Assembly: GCF_947500405.1 (NCBI RefSeq)
Contig: NZ_CANMRY010000005.1
Location: forward strand, 210,169 to 274,168
Reading direction: 5' to 3'
DNA from: an uncultured Maribacter sp.
Lineage (GTDB): Bacteria > Bacteroidota > Bacteroidia > Flavobacteriales > Flavobacteriaceae
DNA: 64,000 nt
Numbering within the stretch: the first letter of the stretch is position 1; every line of letters begins with the position of its first letter. The position numbers and the translations under genes are program-made. The notes below the pieces were generated by a model. The model saw only the letters and a list, made by a program, of their open reading frames with translations. It searched no databases and was not told the origin of the DNA. Of the stretch, positions 17,085-25,472 are shown in pieces.

Positions 17085-17488
17085 TTATAGAATTTGATTT
17101 AAATAGCCCTCTAATAGAAGATTATGAAAGTAAGGCTAAAGATGAAAACGAATCCTAAAATCAAGTTAGTTAGTAACTAACTTCGAATATTTTGTACCCC
17201 ATTTGCACCCCAAAACCGTAACTAATTGATAATCAATATAAGTTATTTTCTGTATTGGAAAACAACTCTACTATAGCTTGCAATAACTAAATGTAAATAA
17301 CTATAAATAAAACAGTTATAATTATTAATGTTTTACTTGCCTTTCTTTTATAAGTTTATATTTTCACTCCTCATTATTTGGTTAGGAACAACAACTAAGA
17401 TTGCATAAAATATTCTAGCTACATACATCTTTATGTTAAGGCTAACTGTAACAATTTGCGTTGCACATATAACATAACTTAGATATTC
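17085..17488. other. Gene-free right flank of the mini-island with a coding remnant
   Basis: In a frame different from the nuclease gene, 17087-17158 reads as a start-less peptide ending FDLNSPLIEDYESKAKDENES and a stop, which looks like the tail of a lost gene. A 10-bp palindromic stem AAGTTAGTTA/TAACTAACTT (17163-17183) follows, then the integrase-arm-like repeats and the right edge repeat. The remaining 220 bp up to the regulator gene show nothing recognisable. Confidence 0.4.
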
Positions 17489-20400
17489 TTAAATTTTTTC
17501 CTTAAAAGTTTTAATATAATCGCTTGGTGTTTGTCCAAATTGTTTTTTAAAACATGTTCTAAAATACTTAGCGTCTGAAAAACCAACCATAAAAACAACT
17601 TCGGTAATAGAATATTGACCAGAGAGAATGAGTGTGGCTGCTCGTTTTATTCGAATAGTTCTTATGAATTCTGAAGTAGATTGCCCTGTAATAGATTTTA
17701 TTTTGTTATGAAGTGAGGATCTACTCATACCAATATCTAGTGAAAATTTTTCAACCGAGTAATCTGAATTATCAATATTTTTATCAATATATTTAAAAGA
17801 TTTTTTTAAGAAGTTTTTATCTAGTTTACTAGACAATTCTTTCCAACTGGAAGGTGTAGATTTTGTCTTGAATTTTTCAGCCCATTGTTGTTTTGTTTTT
17901 AAAATATTGTTAACCCTAAGTCTTAAAATCTCCATATTAAATGGTTTTAACACAAACTCATCTGCACCAGCTTCTAGACCTTCTTTCTCATTTTCTAACC
18001 CTAGTTTTGCTGTAAGTATTATAACTGGGATATGGCTTGTGCTAATATCATTTTTTATTATTTTACACATCTCAACACCATTCATTATAGGCATCATTAA
18101 ATCTGATATAATGATATCTGGCCCCATTTTTAATGCAATATCTAATCCTTCTTTTCCATTTTTAGCACATATTACTTTGTAATAGCTTTCAAAGTAATTA
18201 GATAAATATTCTCTTAAATCGGTATTATCTTCAACTACTAATAATGTTGGTGTTTCTTTACTGTGCACTACCTTTTTTGTAGTTTCTGGAAGTGTTATTA
18301 AAGCGCTCTTAAAATCTTTAACTTCATTTTTAACGAAACTAAAATTATATTGTTTTGGCTGGATTTCGAGCATAGAATCATTTTCATATTCCTCTTTAGA
18401 TATAGGAATTGAAACGGTACAGGTGGTTCCTTTATTTACAACACTATCCATGAAAATATTGCCTTTATGAATTTTAACTAATCGCTTTGTATACGCTAAG
18501 CCAAGGCCAGAACCGGTTTGTATACTATTACTTTCTTTTTTAACTTGATAAAACCTTTCAAATACACTTGATAAATCTTCGCTAGCTATTCCAATACCTT
18601 CATCTACAACTTTTATGATGGCGCAAACTTTACCATTAATAATTTCTTTATCTAAAATTAAATCAATGCTTTTATCAGGAGGTGTAAACTTAAAAGCATT
18701 CGATAATAAATTATAAACAACTTTTTCAATTTTATCATTGTCAAACCAACCCATTATTGATTTTTCACTAGTTTGAAACTTGAAATTTACTTGTCTTTCA
18801 GCCGCAATTTCCTCAAATGCATTATAAATTTCGGTTAAAAAACTTACAAAATCGCCTTCTTCTACTATCAAATTTACATTGCCAGATTCTGCACTTCTGA
18901 AGTCTAATAATTGATTAATTAACTTTAATAAACGTGTTGAATTTTTATACATTATAGCATTTAAACGCTGTAAATATTTAGCATCATTACTTCCCTCCAT
19001 AATTTGCTGTAGAGGTCCAATTATAAGTGTTAATGGTGTTCTTAATTCATGAGATATATTTGTGAAAAATCTTAATTTCATTTGATTTATCTCTTCTGAT
19101 TTTTCATGTAAAGCACTTTCTAATTTTATTTGATTTTTTAATTTTATTTGATTCCATCTTACTTTATTTACAATAAAAGCAATTATTCCTAATAGCAAAA
19201 TAAAAAATATAATTGCTCCTGTTGTTAGGTACCAAGGTGGTGTAATTGTTATCATTATTACCTTTGGAACATCACTCCAAACCGAAGAGCTATTAGAGCC
19301 ATATACTTTAAAAACGTAATCTCCTGGCGGCACGTTGGTATACGATGCAAATTTACGATCTTGACCTATAGTTTTATGAGTTTTTTCTTCAAACCCTTCT
19401 AGGACAAACTTGTACTTGTTTTTTTTAGGGTTTGAAAAATGCATACTTGAAAATTCAAATTCAAAAGAATTTAAATGATATGGAAGTACAATTTTTTTGG
19501 TAGCATTTATACCTTCAGTTAATATAACTCTACCATTTATTTTTTCATTAACCTTAATAGGTTCATTAAATAGTTTAAAATTTGTAAGTGTTACTTGTGG
19601 TTTTTGAGTATTAACTGTAAAATTATTGGGATGAAAAAAAGTAAACCCACCTACTCCTCCAGATAACATCATCCCTGACGATGTAAATTCCATAGCATTA
19701 TCTGCAAACTGATTGACATTAAAGCCATCTTCTTTTTCAAAATATATTATCTTTCCCGTACTAGGGTTTAATTTAGAAACTTGTCTTGTATGAATGCACC
19801 AAATATTTCCCTCAAAATCCTCTTTTACTTGAGAAACAACATCATTAGGTAAACCATCTTTAACCGTATAATTAGTAAATTTATAAGCATCTCTATTAGA
19901 ATAACTTAAACGGTTTAACCCTCCTCCATAAGTTCCAATATAAAAATCCCCATTTTTAGCTTGATGAATATCTACTACATGGTTGCTACTTAAAGTATTT
20001 TTATCTTCAGGGTTACTGTAAAATTTTTCAAAAGTTACTTCACCAGTTGAGGAACGATTTAATTTATTTAACCCATTAACCGTAGCTACCCATATAACTC
20101 CTTGGTTGTCTTCTATAATATCTCTAATATTATTACTAGATAAACTTGTAGAATCTTTACTAGACGCATTATAATTAACCGTATAATAAGAGTTGGTTTG
20201 CTTATTAAAACTTATTTTTATTAAACCCTTTTCCCATGAACCAATCCAAATATTTCCTTTTCGGTCTTCTTCTATAGCAAAAACCTGAGTATCAATTATA
20301 TCTCCTAAATTATCTTTTACATCATCAATTTCATTAATCTTGTAAGTTCCGTATTTATCACTATAATCTATTTTAAACAATCCGTTTAAAGCCCCTACCC

Positions 20401-21751
20401 ATATTGCCCCTTCACTATCACTAATTAAACGCTTTACTTCTGGGAATAATGTGGCTTTATCTGTTTTTATGCCGCTAATGGAATCTAAGTAAATTATAGG
20501 TGAACCAGATATATTGGGTACATTATTTTTAAACACGTCTTTATCTAAAGCAGCAATAACCCCATTCTGTGTTCCAAACCAAAAATTCCCTTTTTTGTCT
20601 TCACACAAAGTAACTATTTGAGATTTGAACAACTGTGATGAATATTTATTATCTAAATACTCGGTTGAATTGTAAAAAGAATGACTCTCTAAATCCATTT
20701 TAAACAGACCGTTGGTTAAAGCACATAACCACAAAACATTAGAGTTATCAATAAAAATTTTTTGAATATCTTGATTGGCTATTTCATTTTTTAGTTGTTT
20801 GTCATTCGATAAATTTTTAATCTCTCCAGACTCAATATTATAGTTTAGTAGCAGCCTATTTCCTGCAATCCAGATTCTACCTTCTTTATCTCCGGACATA
20901 TTAATAAGGCGCTGTTCTTTTAATTGGCTACGGACTATACTTTTCTTAAGTTTTATTGTTTTAGATTCAACAACTTCTAAATCAGCATTTAATTTTACAT
21001 TTAACAACTCAAGCGCATCATTTATTATCCATAAAGTGTTTTTTGGATATTCTAAAATGTCAAGTACGGCACTTTTACTATCAAACAACGCATCTGTGTA
21101 ACCTGTAGCCTTAATAGACAATTTTGGAGTTGTACCATCTCTTATAATATCAATTTGATGTAGTTTAGAAGTCTTAGAGGGTGTTAACAACCAAAATTTA
21201 CCATTTGCAGAAGGCTTAATATTTTCAATGTCTAATTTAAACCCTTCATATTTATTTAAAAAAAACTCATATTTTAATTTTCCTTGATCATCAATTTCAA
21301 AAAACTTTATACCGTCTAAAGAATTAATAAAGAAAATGCCCGATTCCGTCTGGTATATGTTATTTCTACTTGTAAAATCAAGGGTATCACCTGCCTCAAA
21401 ATAAGTATCAATTTTTCCTGTGTCAGGGTTTATTCTATTAAGTCCAGATATGGTTCCTACCCAAATATAACCATCTTTGTCTTCAAACAATTTAAATATA
21501 ACACTACTGCTTAACCCTTTATCACTTACTCCATAATTATATTGCTCCATGGAGTAGCCATCATATTTATTTACCCCATTTAAAGTGGCAAACCATAAGT
21601 AACCATTCTTGTCTTGAATAATACTAGTAACTCTATTATGAGATAAACCTTGGTCCCCTCCTATTTGATGTAATCGCCATTGCGAAAACATAGTAGTATA
21701 AATAAGCAGAAAAAAAACTGCTAAATAAAGTCTTCTTGTATTTAATATCAT
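17489..21751 (-). CDS. Hybrid two-component system regulator (HTCS) of the PUL
   Basis: This is a 1420-residue one-protein signalling system that senses a glycan breakdown product in the periplasm and activates PUL transcription. In order: signal peptide (1-23); two-component regulator propeller repeats (about 25-740, repeated LWFAT/IWVGT-like blades); Y_Y_Y domain (about 765-830); one transmembrane helix (about 842-862); histidine kinase with phospho-acceptor SHELRTP near 900 and G-rich ATPase boxes; receiver domain (about 1170-1285, LLVVEDN and phospho-acceptor Asp in ISDLMMP near 1214); and an AraC-type DNA-binding domain at the C-terminus. It is transcribed alone and away from the PUL. 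It is the best candidate to recognise the shared 17-bp site reported here. Confidence 0.93.
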   Translation of the reverse strand: MILNTRRLYLAVFFLLIYTTMFSQWRLHQIGGDQGLSHNRVTSIIQDKNGYLWFATLNGVNKYDGYSMEQYNYGVSDKGLSSSVIFKLFEDKDGYIWVGTISGLNRINPDTGKIDTYFEAGDTLDFTSRNNIYQTESGIFFINSLDGIKFFEIDDQGKLKYEFFLNKYEGFKLDIENIKPSANGKFWLLTPSKTSKLHQIDIIRDGTTPKLSIKATGYTDALFDSKSAVLDILEYPKNTLWIINDALELLNVKLNADLEVVESKTIKLKKSIVRSQLKEQRLINMSGDKEGRIWIAGNRLLLNYNIESGEIKNLSNDKQLKNEIANQDIQKIFIDNSNVLWLCALTNGLFKMDLESHSFYNSTEYLDNKYSSQLFKSQIVTLCEDKKGNFWFGTQNGVIAALDKDVFKNNVPNISGSPIIYLDSISGIKTDKATLFPEVKRLISDSEGAIWVGALNGLFKIDYSDKYGTYKINEIDDVKDNLGDIIDTQVFAIEEDRKGNIWIGSWEKGLIKISFNKQTNSYYTVNYNASSKDSTSLSSNNIRDIIEDNQGVIWVATVNGLNKLNRSSTGEVTFEKFYSNPEDKNTLSSNHVVDIHQAKNGDFYIGTYGGGLNRLSYSNRDAYKFTNYTVKDGLPNDVVSQVKEDFEGNIWCIHTRQVSKLNPSTGKIIYFEKEDGFNVNQFADNAMEFTSSGMMLSGGVGGFTFFHPNNFTVNTQKPQVTLTNFKLFNEPIKVNEKINGRVILTEGINATKKIVLPYHLNSFEFEFSSMHFSNPKKNKYKFVLEGFEEKTHKTIGQDRKFASYTNVPPGDYVFKVYGSNSSSVWSDVPKVIMITITPPWYLTTGAIIFFILLLGIIAFIVNKVRWNQIKLKNQIKLESALHEKSEEINQMKLRFFTNISHELRTPLTLIIGPLQQIMEGSNDAKYLQRLNAIMYKNSTRLLKLINQLLDFRSAESGNVNLIVEEGDFVSFLTEIYNAFEEIAAERQVNFKFQTSEKSIMGWFDNDKIEKVVYNLLSNAFKFTPPDKSIDLILDKEIINGKVCAIIKVVDEGIGIASEDLSSVFERFYQVKKESNSIQTGSGLGLAYTKRLVKIHKGNIFMDSVVNKGTTCTVSIPISKEEYENDSMLEIQPKQYNFSFVKNEVKDFKSALITLPETTKKVVHSKETPTLLVVEDNTDLREYLSNYFESYYKVICAKNGKEGLDIALKMGPDIIISDLMMPIMNGVEMCKIIKNDISTSHIPVIILTAKLGLENEKEGLEAGADEFVLKPFNMEILRLRVNNILKTKQQWAEKFKTKSTPSSWKELSSKLDKNFLKKSFKYIDKNIDNSDYSVEKFSLDIGMSRSSLHNKIKSITGQSTSEFIRTIRIKRAATLILSGQYSITEVVFMVGFSDAKYFRTCFKKQFGQTPSDYIKTFKEKI

Positions 21752-21975
21752 TTATAATAAAACCTTTGCTAAATATAAGTATAAACAATTTTTAAATAAC
21801 CTTGCAAAAAAACAATATATATAGGATGATTTTAATTAAAAAATATTGATTATACTTATATATTCATATTGACTACAGTGCAATGTTAAAAAACAACTGG
21901 TGAAACAAAACCAATACACCCATTTAAGAATCAATTCTTAAGTTTTATAGTATATTAAACTCTATATTAACTACT

Positions 21976-23022
21976 TTATGCAGACGCTCTATGAATAAAA
22001 TTAAAAGGCACCTTATACTTTCCTTTTTCCTTGTTTAGAATCATTTTAGCAGCCATATCTCCCATAATATTGAAATCTGTAGATACTACCGAAATTCCAA
22101 AAAGATTTTTCAGAGGCGTATCGTTGTAAGAAATAACACCAATATCTTCTCCAAGTTTAAATTCTTTCTCTCTTGCTTGTTCTACAAAAGTTACCAATTC
22201 CGACTCTTCAATAATAATGAATAAATCTCCTTTATTGATGGCCATATCATCAGACACTTTATCTATTACTTCAAAATCAAACTTATACGTATCACAAAAT
22301 TTTCCAAAACCATGAAAAATTCTTCTAGGATATGGATAAATTGATTCTTGAGGATATACCAATATTATTTTTTTGTATTTACTTAATATATGAAGTCCTT
22401 CTGATAATGCGCCATAAATATCTTTCTCGAAATCTTGATACACCGTTATAATCTGATTTTGATTTGCTTCTAAAGCATTATCCATTAAAATAAGTTTATT
22501 TTCTGGCATCTTCTTTAAAGCTTGAGAAACTTTTGGGGTCATACTAGTATGCTCCAAACTTTCCGTTTTAAAGTGCGGCATAATAACATAATAATCATAA
22601 GATAACTTGTGTTTGTCTAGCAGGTTTAAAAAAAGTTTTTCATCGCTATTGTAAATATGAAGATCTGTAACTGCATTTTCTCCAATAGAATCTGCAAATG
22701 CATTATAAATTTTCATTTTGTAAGCACTTAACTTATTAATTAAAAACAAAATATTAACCTTAGATATAAGTTCTGTTCTAGCTATATAAAACCCTTTACC
22801 TCTTATAGAAGAAATAATATTCCGTTTTTTTAAAATGTTGTACGCCTTTTCAACGGTATCACGAGACACAAATAAATTTTCACTAAAACTATTGATTGAA
22901 GGGATTTTCTGGTCTATTACTAAATTTCCAACGGAAATATTATGAATTATAGATTTAACAATCTGCTCATATTTAGATTCTCTTGAATATTCATCAATTT
23001 TAATAAGTTCTGTTATTTCCAT
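21976..23022 (-). CDS. GntR-family transcriptional regulator with sugar-binding-protein-like sensor domain
   Basis: The protein is 348 residues from the ATG at 23022 (MEITELIKIDEYSRESKYEQIVKSI). An upstream in-frame ATG at 23082 would add 20 non-family residues. Residues about 13-80 are a winged helix of the GntR type, including IPSINSFSENLFVSRDTVEKAYNILKKRNIISSIRGKGFYI. The remainder resembles the LacI/periplasmic-binding-protein sensor fold (NILFLINKLSAYKMKIYNAF, KIILVYPQES, EDIGVISYNDTPLKNLFGISVVSTDF). Such proteins usually repress sugar genes until a ligand binds; L-rhamnose or a relative is the likely ligand here. The upstream region carries phased GGGGTA repeats that may be its own operator. 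Confidence 0.88.
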   Translation of the reverse strand: MEITELIKIDEYSRESKYEQIVKSIIHNISVGNLVIDQKIPSINSFSENLFVSRDTVEKAYNILKKRNIISSIRGKGFYIARTELISKVNILFLINKLSAYKMKIYNAFADSIGENAVTDLHIYNSDEKLFLNLLDKHKLSYDYYVIMPHFKTESLEHTSMTPKVSQALKKMPENKLILMDNALEANQNQIITVYQDFEKDIYGALSEGLHILSKYKKIILVYPQESIYPYPRRIFHGFGKFCDTYKFDFEVIDKVSDDMAINKGDLFIIIEESELVTFVEQAREKEFKLGEDIGVISYNDTPLKNLFGISVVSTDFNIMGDMAAKMILNKEKGKYKVPFNFIHRASA

Positions 23023-23441
23023 GTTAGTAAAATTTAAAAAGTTAGAGTATGTAGAATATATAAATGGGTAATGGATACGCATTCAAAAAAAAAAGGATAC
23101 TGCAATATTATAATAACACTGTTCTTTCTTTAAGGAGATATGTTTAAGAAAGGGGGGTAAACGCATGTATTTAAAGGGGTATATGTTTTTAATACAGGGG
23201 TAAATGTATATACAGTGTACCCTTTGTAATCAAAAAAATAAGTTTTATGGTAATTCCTTTTGAAGGTTTTTTTACCTTTTAATGGTATATTTTGAAGGAT
23301 AATTTACCTCTTTTACCCATCCATAGTAATTAAAAGTAAACTACCTCGGGGCAAGCCCACGAGGCATTAGAAGGAAAATTAGCATTGATTTTGACGCAAG
23401 CGTCGGAGCATTTAAATCTCGATAATCGAGTAAAAGACTAT
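23023..23441. other. Upstream region of the GntR gene with phased GGGGTA repeats
   Basis: GGGGTA occurs at 23154, 23176 and 23197, in the same orientation with starts 22 and 21 bp apart, i.e. two helical turns. The third copy runs into a near-symmetric site: GGGTA (23198-23202) and TACCC (23218-23222) around the palindrome TGTATATACA (23205-23214). It looks like a regulator-binding array. The rest of the region holds the REP-like hairpins described separately. Confidence 0.45.
23344..23430. repeat. REP-like cluster of three hairpins after the sulfatase gene
   Basis: The cluster has three stems. The first is 9 bp with an AA loop and one bulged A (23344-23352 with 23355-23364). The second is GACGC-AA-GCGTC (23393-23404). 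The third is CTCGAT-A-ATCGAG (23418-23430). The first two share the loop context GCAAGC. The composition is much more GC-rich than the surroundings. It resembles the extragenic palindromes associated with REP-type tyrosine transposases, and may also terminate the sulfatase transcript. No transposase is in the window. Confidence 0.45.
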
Positions 23442-24974
23442 TTAATTAAGATCTATCTTACTCATGCCTCTATAGCCTCCAGCTTGCACACCAATAGTTT
23501 CAGGAGCAAATTTAGAGGGGTCAAATGTCTTATTAGGAATAGGTATTACGGCATTAGACTCAGCTATACGGTTTTCAATTATTTTATCCAGTTCAATTAT
23601 TATTTCAGGGTAAAGCTTTGAAAGATCGTTATGTTCTCCAATATCCCATTTTAAGTTATAAAGTCGATAATCATGCGTAAAATCTTTCCCTAAGTGAAAA
23701 ATTCGAATTAATTTCCAATCTCCCGAACGAACCGAAATTGAAGCTGGCAACCAGTCTGGAACCTTAGGCTGATGCGGAAAAAATGTAATAATTGCATCTC
23801 TTTCAATGGTTTCTCCTTTTAACGTTGGTGATATATCCATGCCGTCAATAATATGATCTTCTGGTAGTGGTATATTTGCTAAATTTAAAAGAGTTGGATA
23901 AAAGTCTGTAGATTGTATTATTTGGTCTGATCTTGTCTTAGGTGTTGTTATACCTGGACAAGAAATAATAGTTGGCACTCTAATACCGCCTTCATACATA
24001 GTTGCTTTTCCTCCTCGTAAGGGTCTATTACTTGTAGGTGGAGTAATATACTTTTCTCCAGAAGGCAAGACATCGGTGATACCGTTATACATATTACCTC
24101 CATTATCACTTGTAAAAACAATAATGGTGTTTTTTGCAATGTCTAACCTATCAATTTCATCTAACAGCTTGCCTACAGCTTGATCCAAAGAATGTACCAT
24201 AGCTGCGTATGTAGAAGAATGTTGCAAATCTGTAAGGTCTACTTTAGAACTGTAATATTTTTTTAGAGTTTCCTTAGCGTTAAAAGGAGCATGTACAGAA
24301 AATTGCCAGTAATTCATAAAAAAAGGTTTAGACTTATCTACATTTCTTAGCCAAGAAACAGCTTCGTCTGCCATTCTATCTTCTATATGTTCTTTGCCAT
24401 ATTTTTCGTTAAAATTAGGGTATTTCCAAGGTGCCACAAAACTTCCCGCAGGACCTGGTCCTGGCCAATGAGGGACGTCAATATCAAAACCGTGTTGTAA
24501 AGGAGAATAAGGGTCGCTCCCTAAATGCCACTTTCCAAAATGTGCCGTAGAATAGCCTGCTTTTTTAAATTGTTTTACTAAAGTTGGTAGTGTATTGTCT
24601 AAACGAGATACCGAAACACAATTCACAGCTTTGTTCTCGCTATTTGGGTTTTCTTCAAGCGATGCTTTAAGTAAAACTTTTTTAAGATGTGCTGTTGGTG
24701 CCGTAATCCCTGTTCGCAAAGGTGTTTGTCCCGTAAGAATACTAGATCTAGTAGGAGAACACAAAGGGCTTGCAGCGTAAGCATTTGTATATGTTATACC
24801 TCGCGCTGCTAATCGTTCTAAATTTGGCGTCTCATAGAGCTTGGTTTTTCCATACAATGTTACATCACTCCAACCTAAATCATCAGCCAAAATAAATACA
24901 ACATTTGGCTTGTTTTGTGCAGATGCATTTACAATTAAGACCAAAGTAAAGAGTAAAAAAACTAGTTTTTTCAT
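23442..24974 (-). CDS. Secreted sulfatase (S1 family, formylglycine type)
   Basis: This is a 510-residue sulfatase expected to remove sulfate esters from the polysaccharide. A signal peptide (MKKLVFLLFTLVLIVNASA) directs export. Metal-binding Asp-Asp is at 31-32 (ILADDLGWSD). The maturation motif CSPTRSSILTG has Cys72, which becomes the catalytic formylglycine. Further conserved segments are GKWHLG, and FTSDNGG with the metal-binding Asp-Asn. It is the first gene transcribed away from the divergent rhamnosidase operon. On the minus strand its promoter carries the shared PUL site (25077-25120). The exact sulfate position cannot be read. Confidence 0.92.
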   Translation of the reverse strand: MKKLVFLLFTLVLIVNASAQNKPNVVFILADDLGWSDVTLYGKTKLYETPNLERLAARGITYTNAYAASPLCSPTRSSILTGQTPLRTGITAPTAHLKKVLLKASLEENPNSENKAVNCVSVSRLDNTLPTLVKQFKKAGYSTAHFGKWHLGSDPYSPLQHGFDIDVPHWPGPGPAGSFVAPWKYPNFNEKYGKEHIEDRMADEAVSWLRNVDKSKPFFMNYWQFSVHAPFNAKETLKKYYSSKVDLTDLQHSSTYAAMVHSLDQAVGKLLDEIDRLDIAKNTIIVFTSDNGGNMYNGITDVLPSGEKYITPPTSNRPLRGGKATMYEGGIRVPTIISCPGITTPKTRSDQIIQSTDFYPTLLNLANIPLPEDHIIDGMDISPTLKGETIERDAIITFFPHQPKVPDWLPASISVRSGDWKLIRIFHLGKDFTHDYRLYNLKWDIGEHNDLSKLYPEIIIELDKIIENRIAESNAVIPIPNKTFDPSKFAPETIGVQAGGYRGMSKIDLN

Positions 24975-25076
24975 TATACCATTTTAAAATTCACATTTAA
25001 TTTTATTGATTTATGTTCTCCTAAAGCTGAATTTTAGATTACTGATTGACTTTTTTATTAATGCAAATAATCGTAA

Positions 25077-25120
25077 CAATATTAACACTAAACAAGTAAA
25101 AAAGCATCCTGTTGCTTCTG
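25077..25120 (-). promoter_or_regulatory. PUL promoter a: shared 17-bp site plus -7 element, for the 24974 sulfatase
   Basis: Reading the minus strand, CAGAAGCAACAGGATGC (25120-25104), 19 bp, then TAATATTG (25084-25077). It lies about 100 bp before the sulfatase start. Confidence 0.7.
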
Positions 25121-25375
25121 CGATAAGAACCTAGGTACAGTTTTTAATAATTAGGTAAGTAACTAAACCTAAAATCTTTAGAATCTATTTGTTACTAACG
25201 TAGAAACTAAAGTTGTTTACAACAATATTTTTTTTAAAAAACTAGTTGAGTTTGTTTTGGAGAAACATCTCATTCATTATTAATTGTGTTGTAATTTATT
25301 GGTTTTTTCAAAAATTTTAACACCTATTTTTCTTTATTAGACTATTAAAAAGCATCTGTTTATAGTAACTATCGA

Positions 25376-25419
25376 CAGAAACGACAGGATGCAAAAATCT
25401 ATTTTTAGCAATAAGTTTG
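25376..25419 (+). promoter_or_regulatory. PUL promoter b: shared 17-bp site plus -7 element, for the rhamnosidase operon
   Basis: CAGAAACGACAGGATGC (25376-25392), 19 bp, then TAAGTTTG (25412-25419), a perfect -7 element with no TTG at -33. It is about 54 bp before the chosen start at 25473. Confidence 0.75.
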
Positions 25420-25472
25420 CTAAGCTAGAATTCTATTTTAGTGACGCTTTAGTGTTCAATAAAAAAACGCAA

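Larger units (their letters stand above)
15335..17262. mobile_element. Putative 1.9-kb mini-island inserted at the mnmE 3' end
   Basis: The left edge is the last 19 bp of mnmE (15335-15353, core TGTATCGG). The right edge has an imperfect copy with core TGTATTGG (17247-17262, 12 of 16 matching). Just inside each edge is a 14-bp perfect inverted repeat (TTGATTATCAATTA at 15354-15367; its complement at 17223-17236). Near the right end TTTGTACCCC (17191-17200) and TTTGCACCCC (17202-17211) form an 11-bp-period direct repeat like integrase arm sites. The only cargo is a nuclease-like gene and no integrase is present. The boundary call is inference. Confidence 0.35.
24975..25472. other. Divergent control region between the sulfatase and rhamnosidase operons
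   Basis: This 498-bp region has no gene of its own. It holds two copies of the shared 17-bp site in opposite orientation, each 19 bp from a -7 element (listed separately). The ATG at 25389 that opens the longest reading frame lies inside the right-hand site and upstream of its -7 box, so it cannot be the translation start. Confidence 0.7.

Noticed and set aside
23385..23621. Small plus-strand ORF of 78 codons
   Set aside because: It runs antisense through the REP-like hairpins and the sulfatase 3' end and has no coding features.
25389..25472. N-terminal extension of the first rhamnosidase from the ATG at 25389
   Set aside because: That ATG lies inside the 17-bp regulatory site and upstream of the -7 element; Met at 25473 starts a proper signal sequence.
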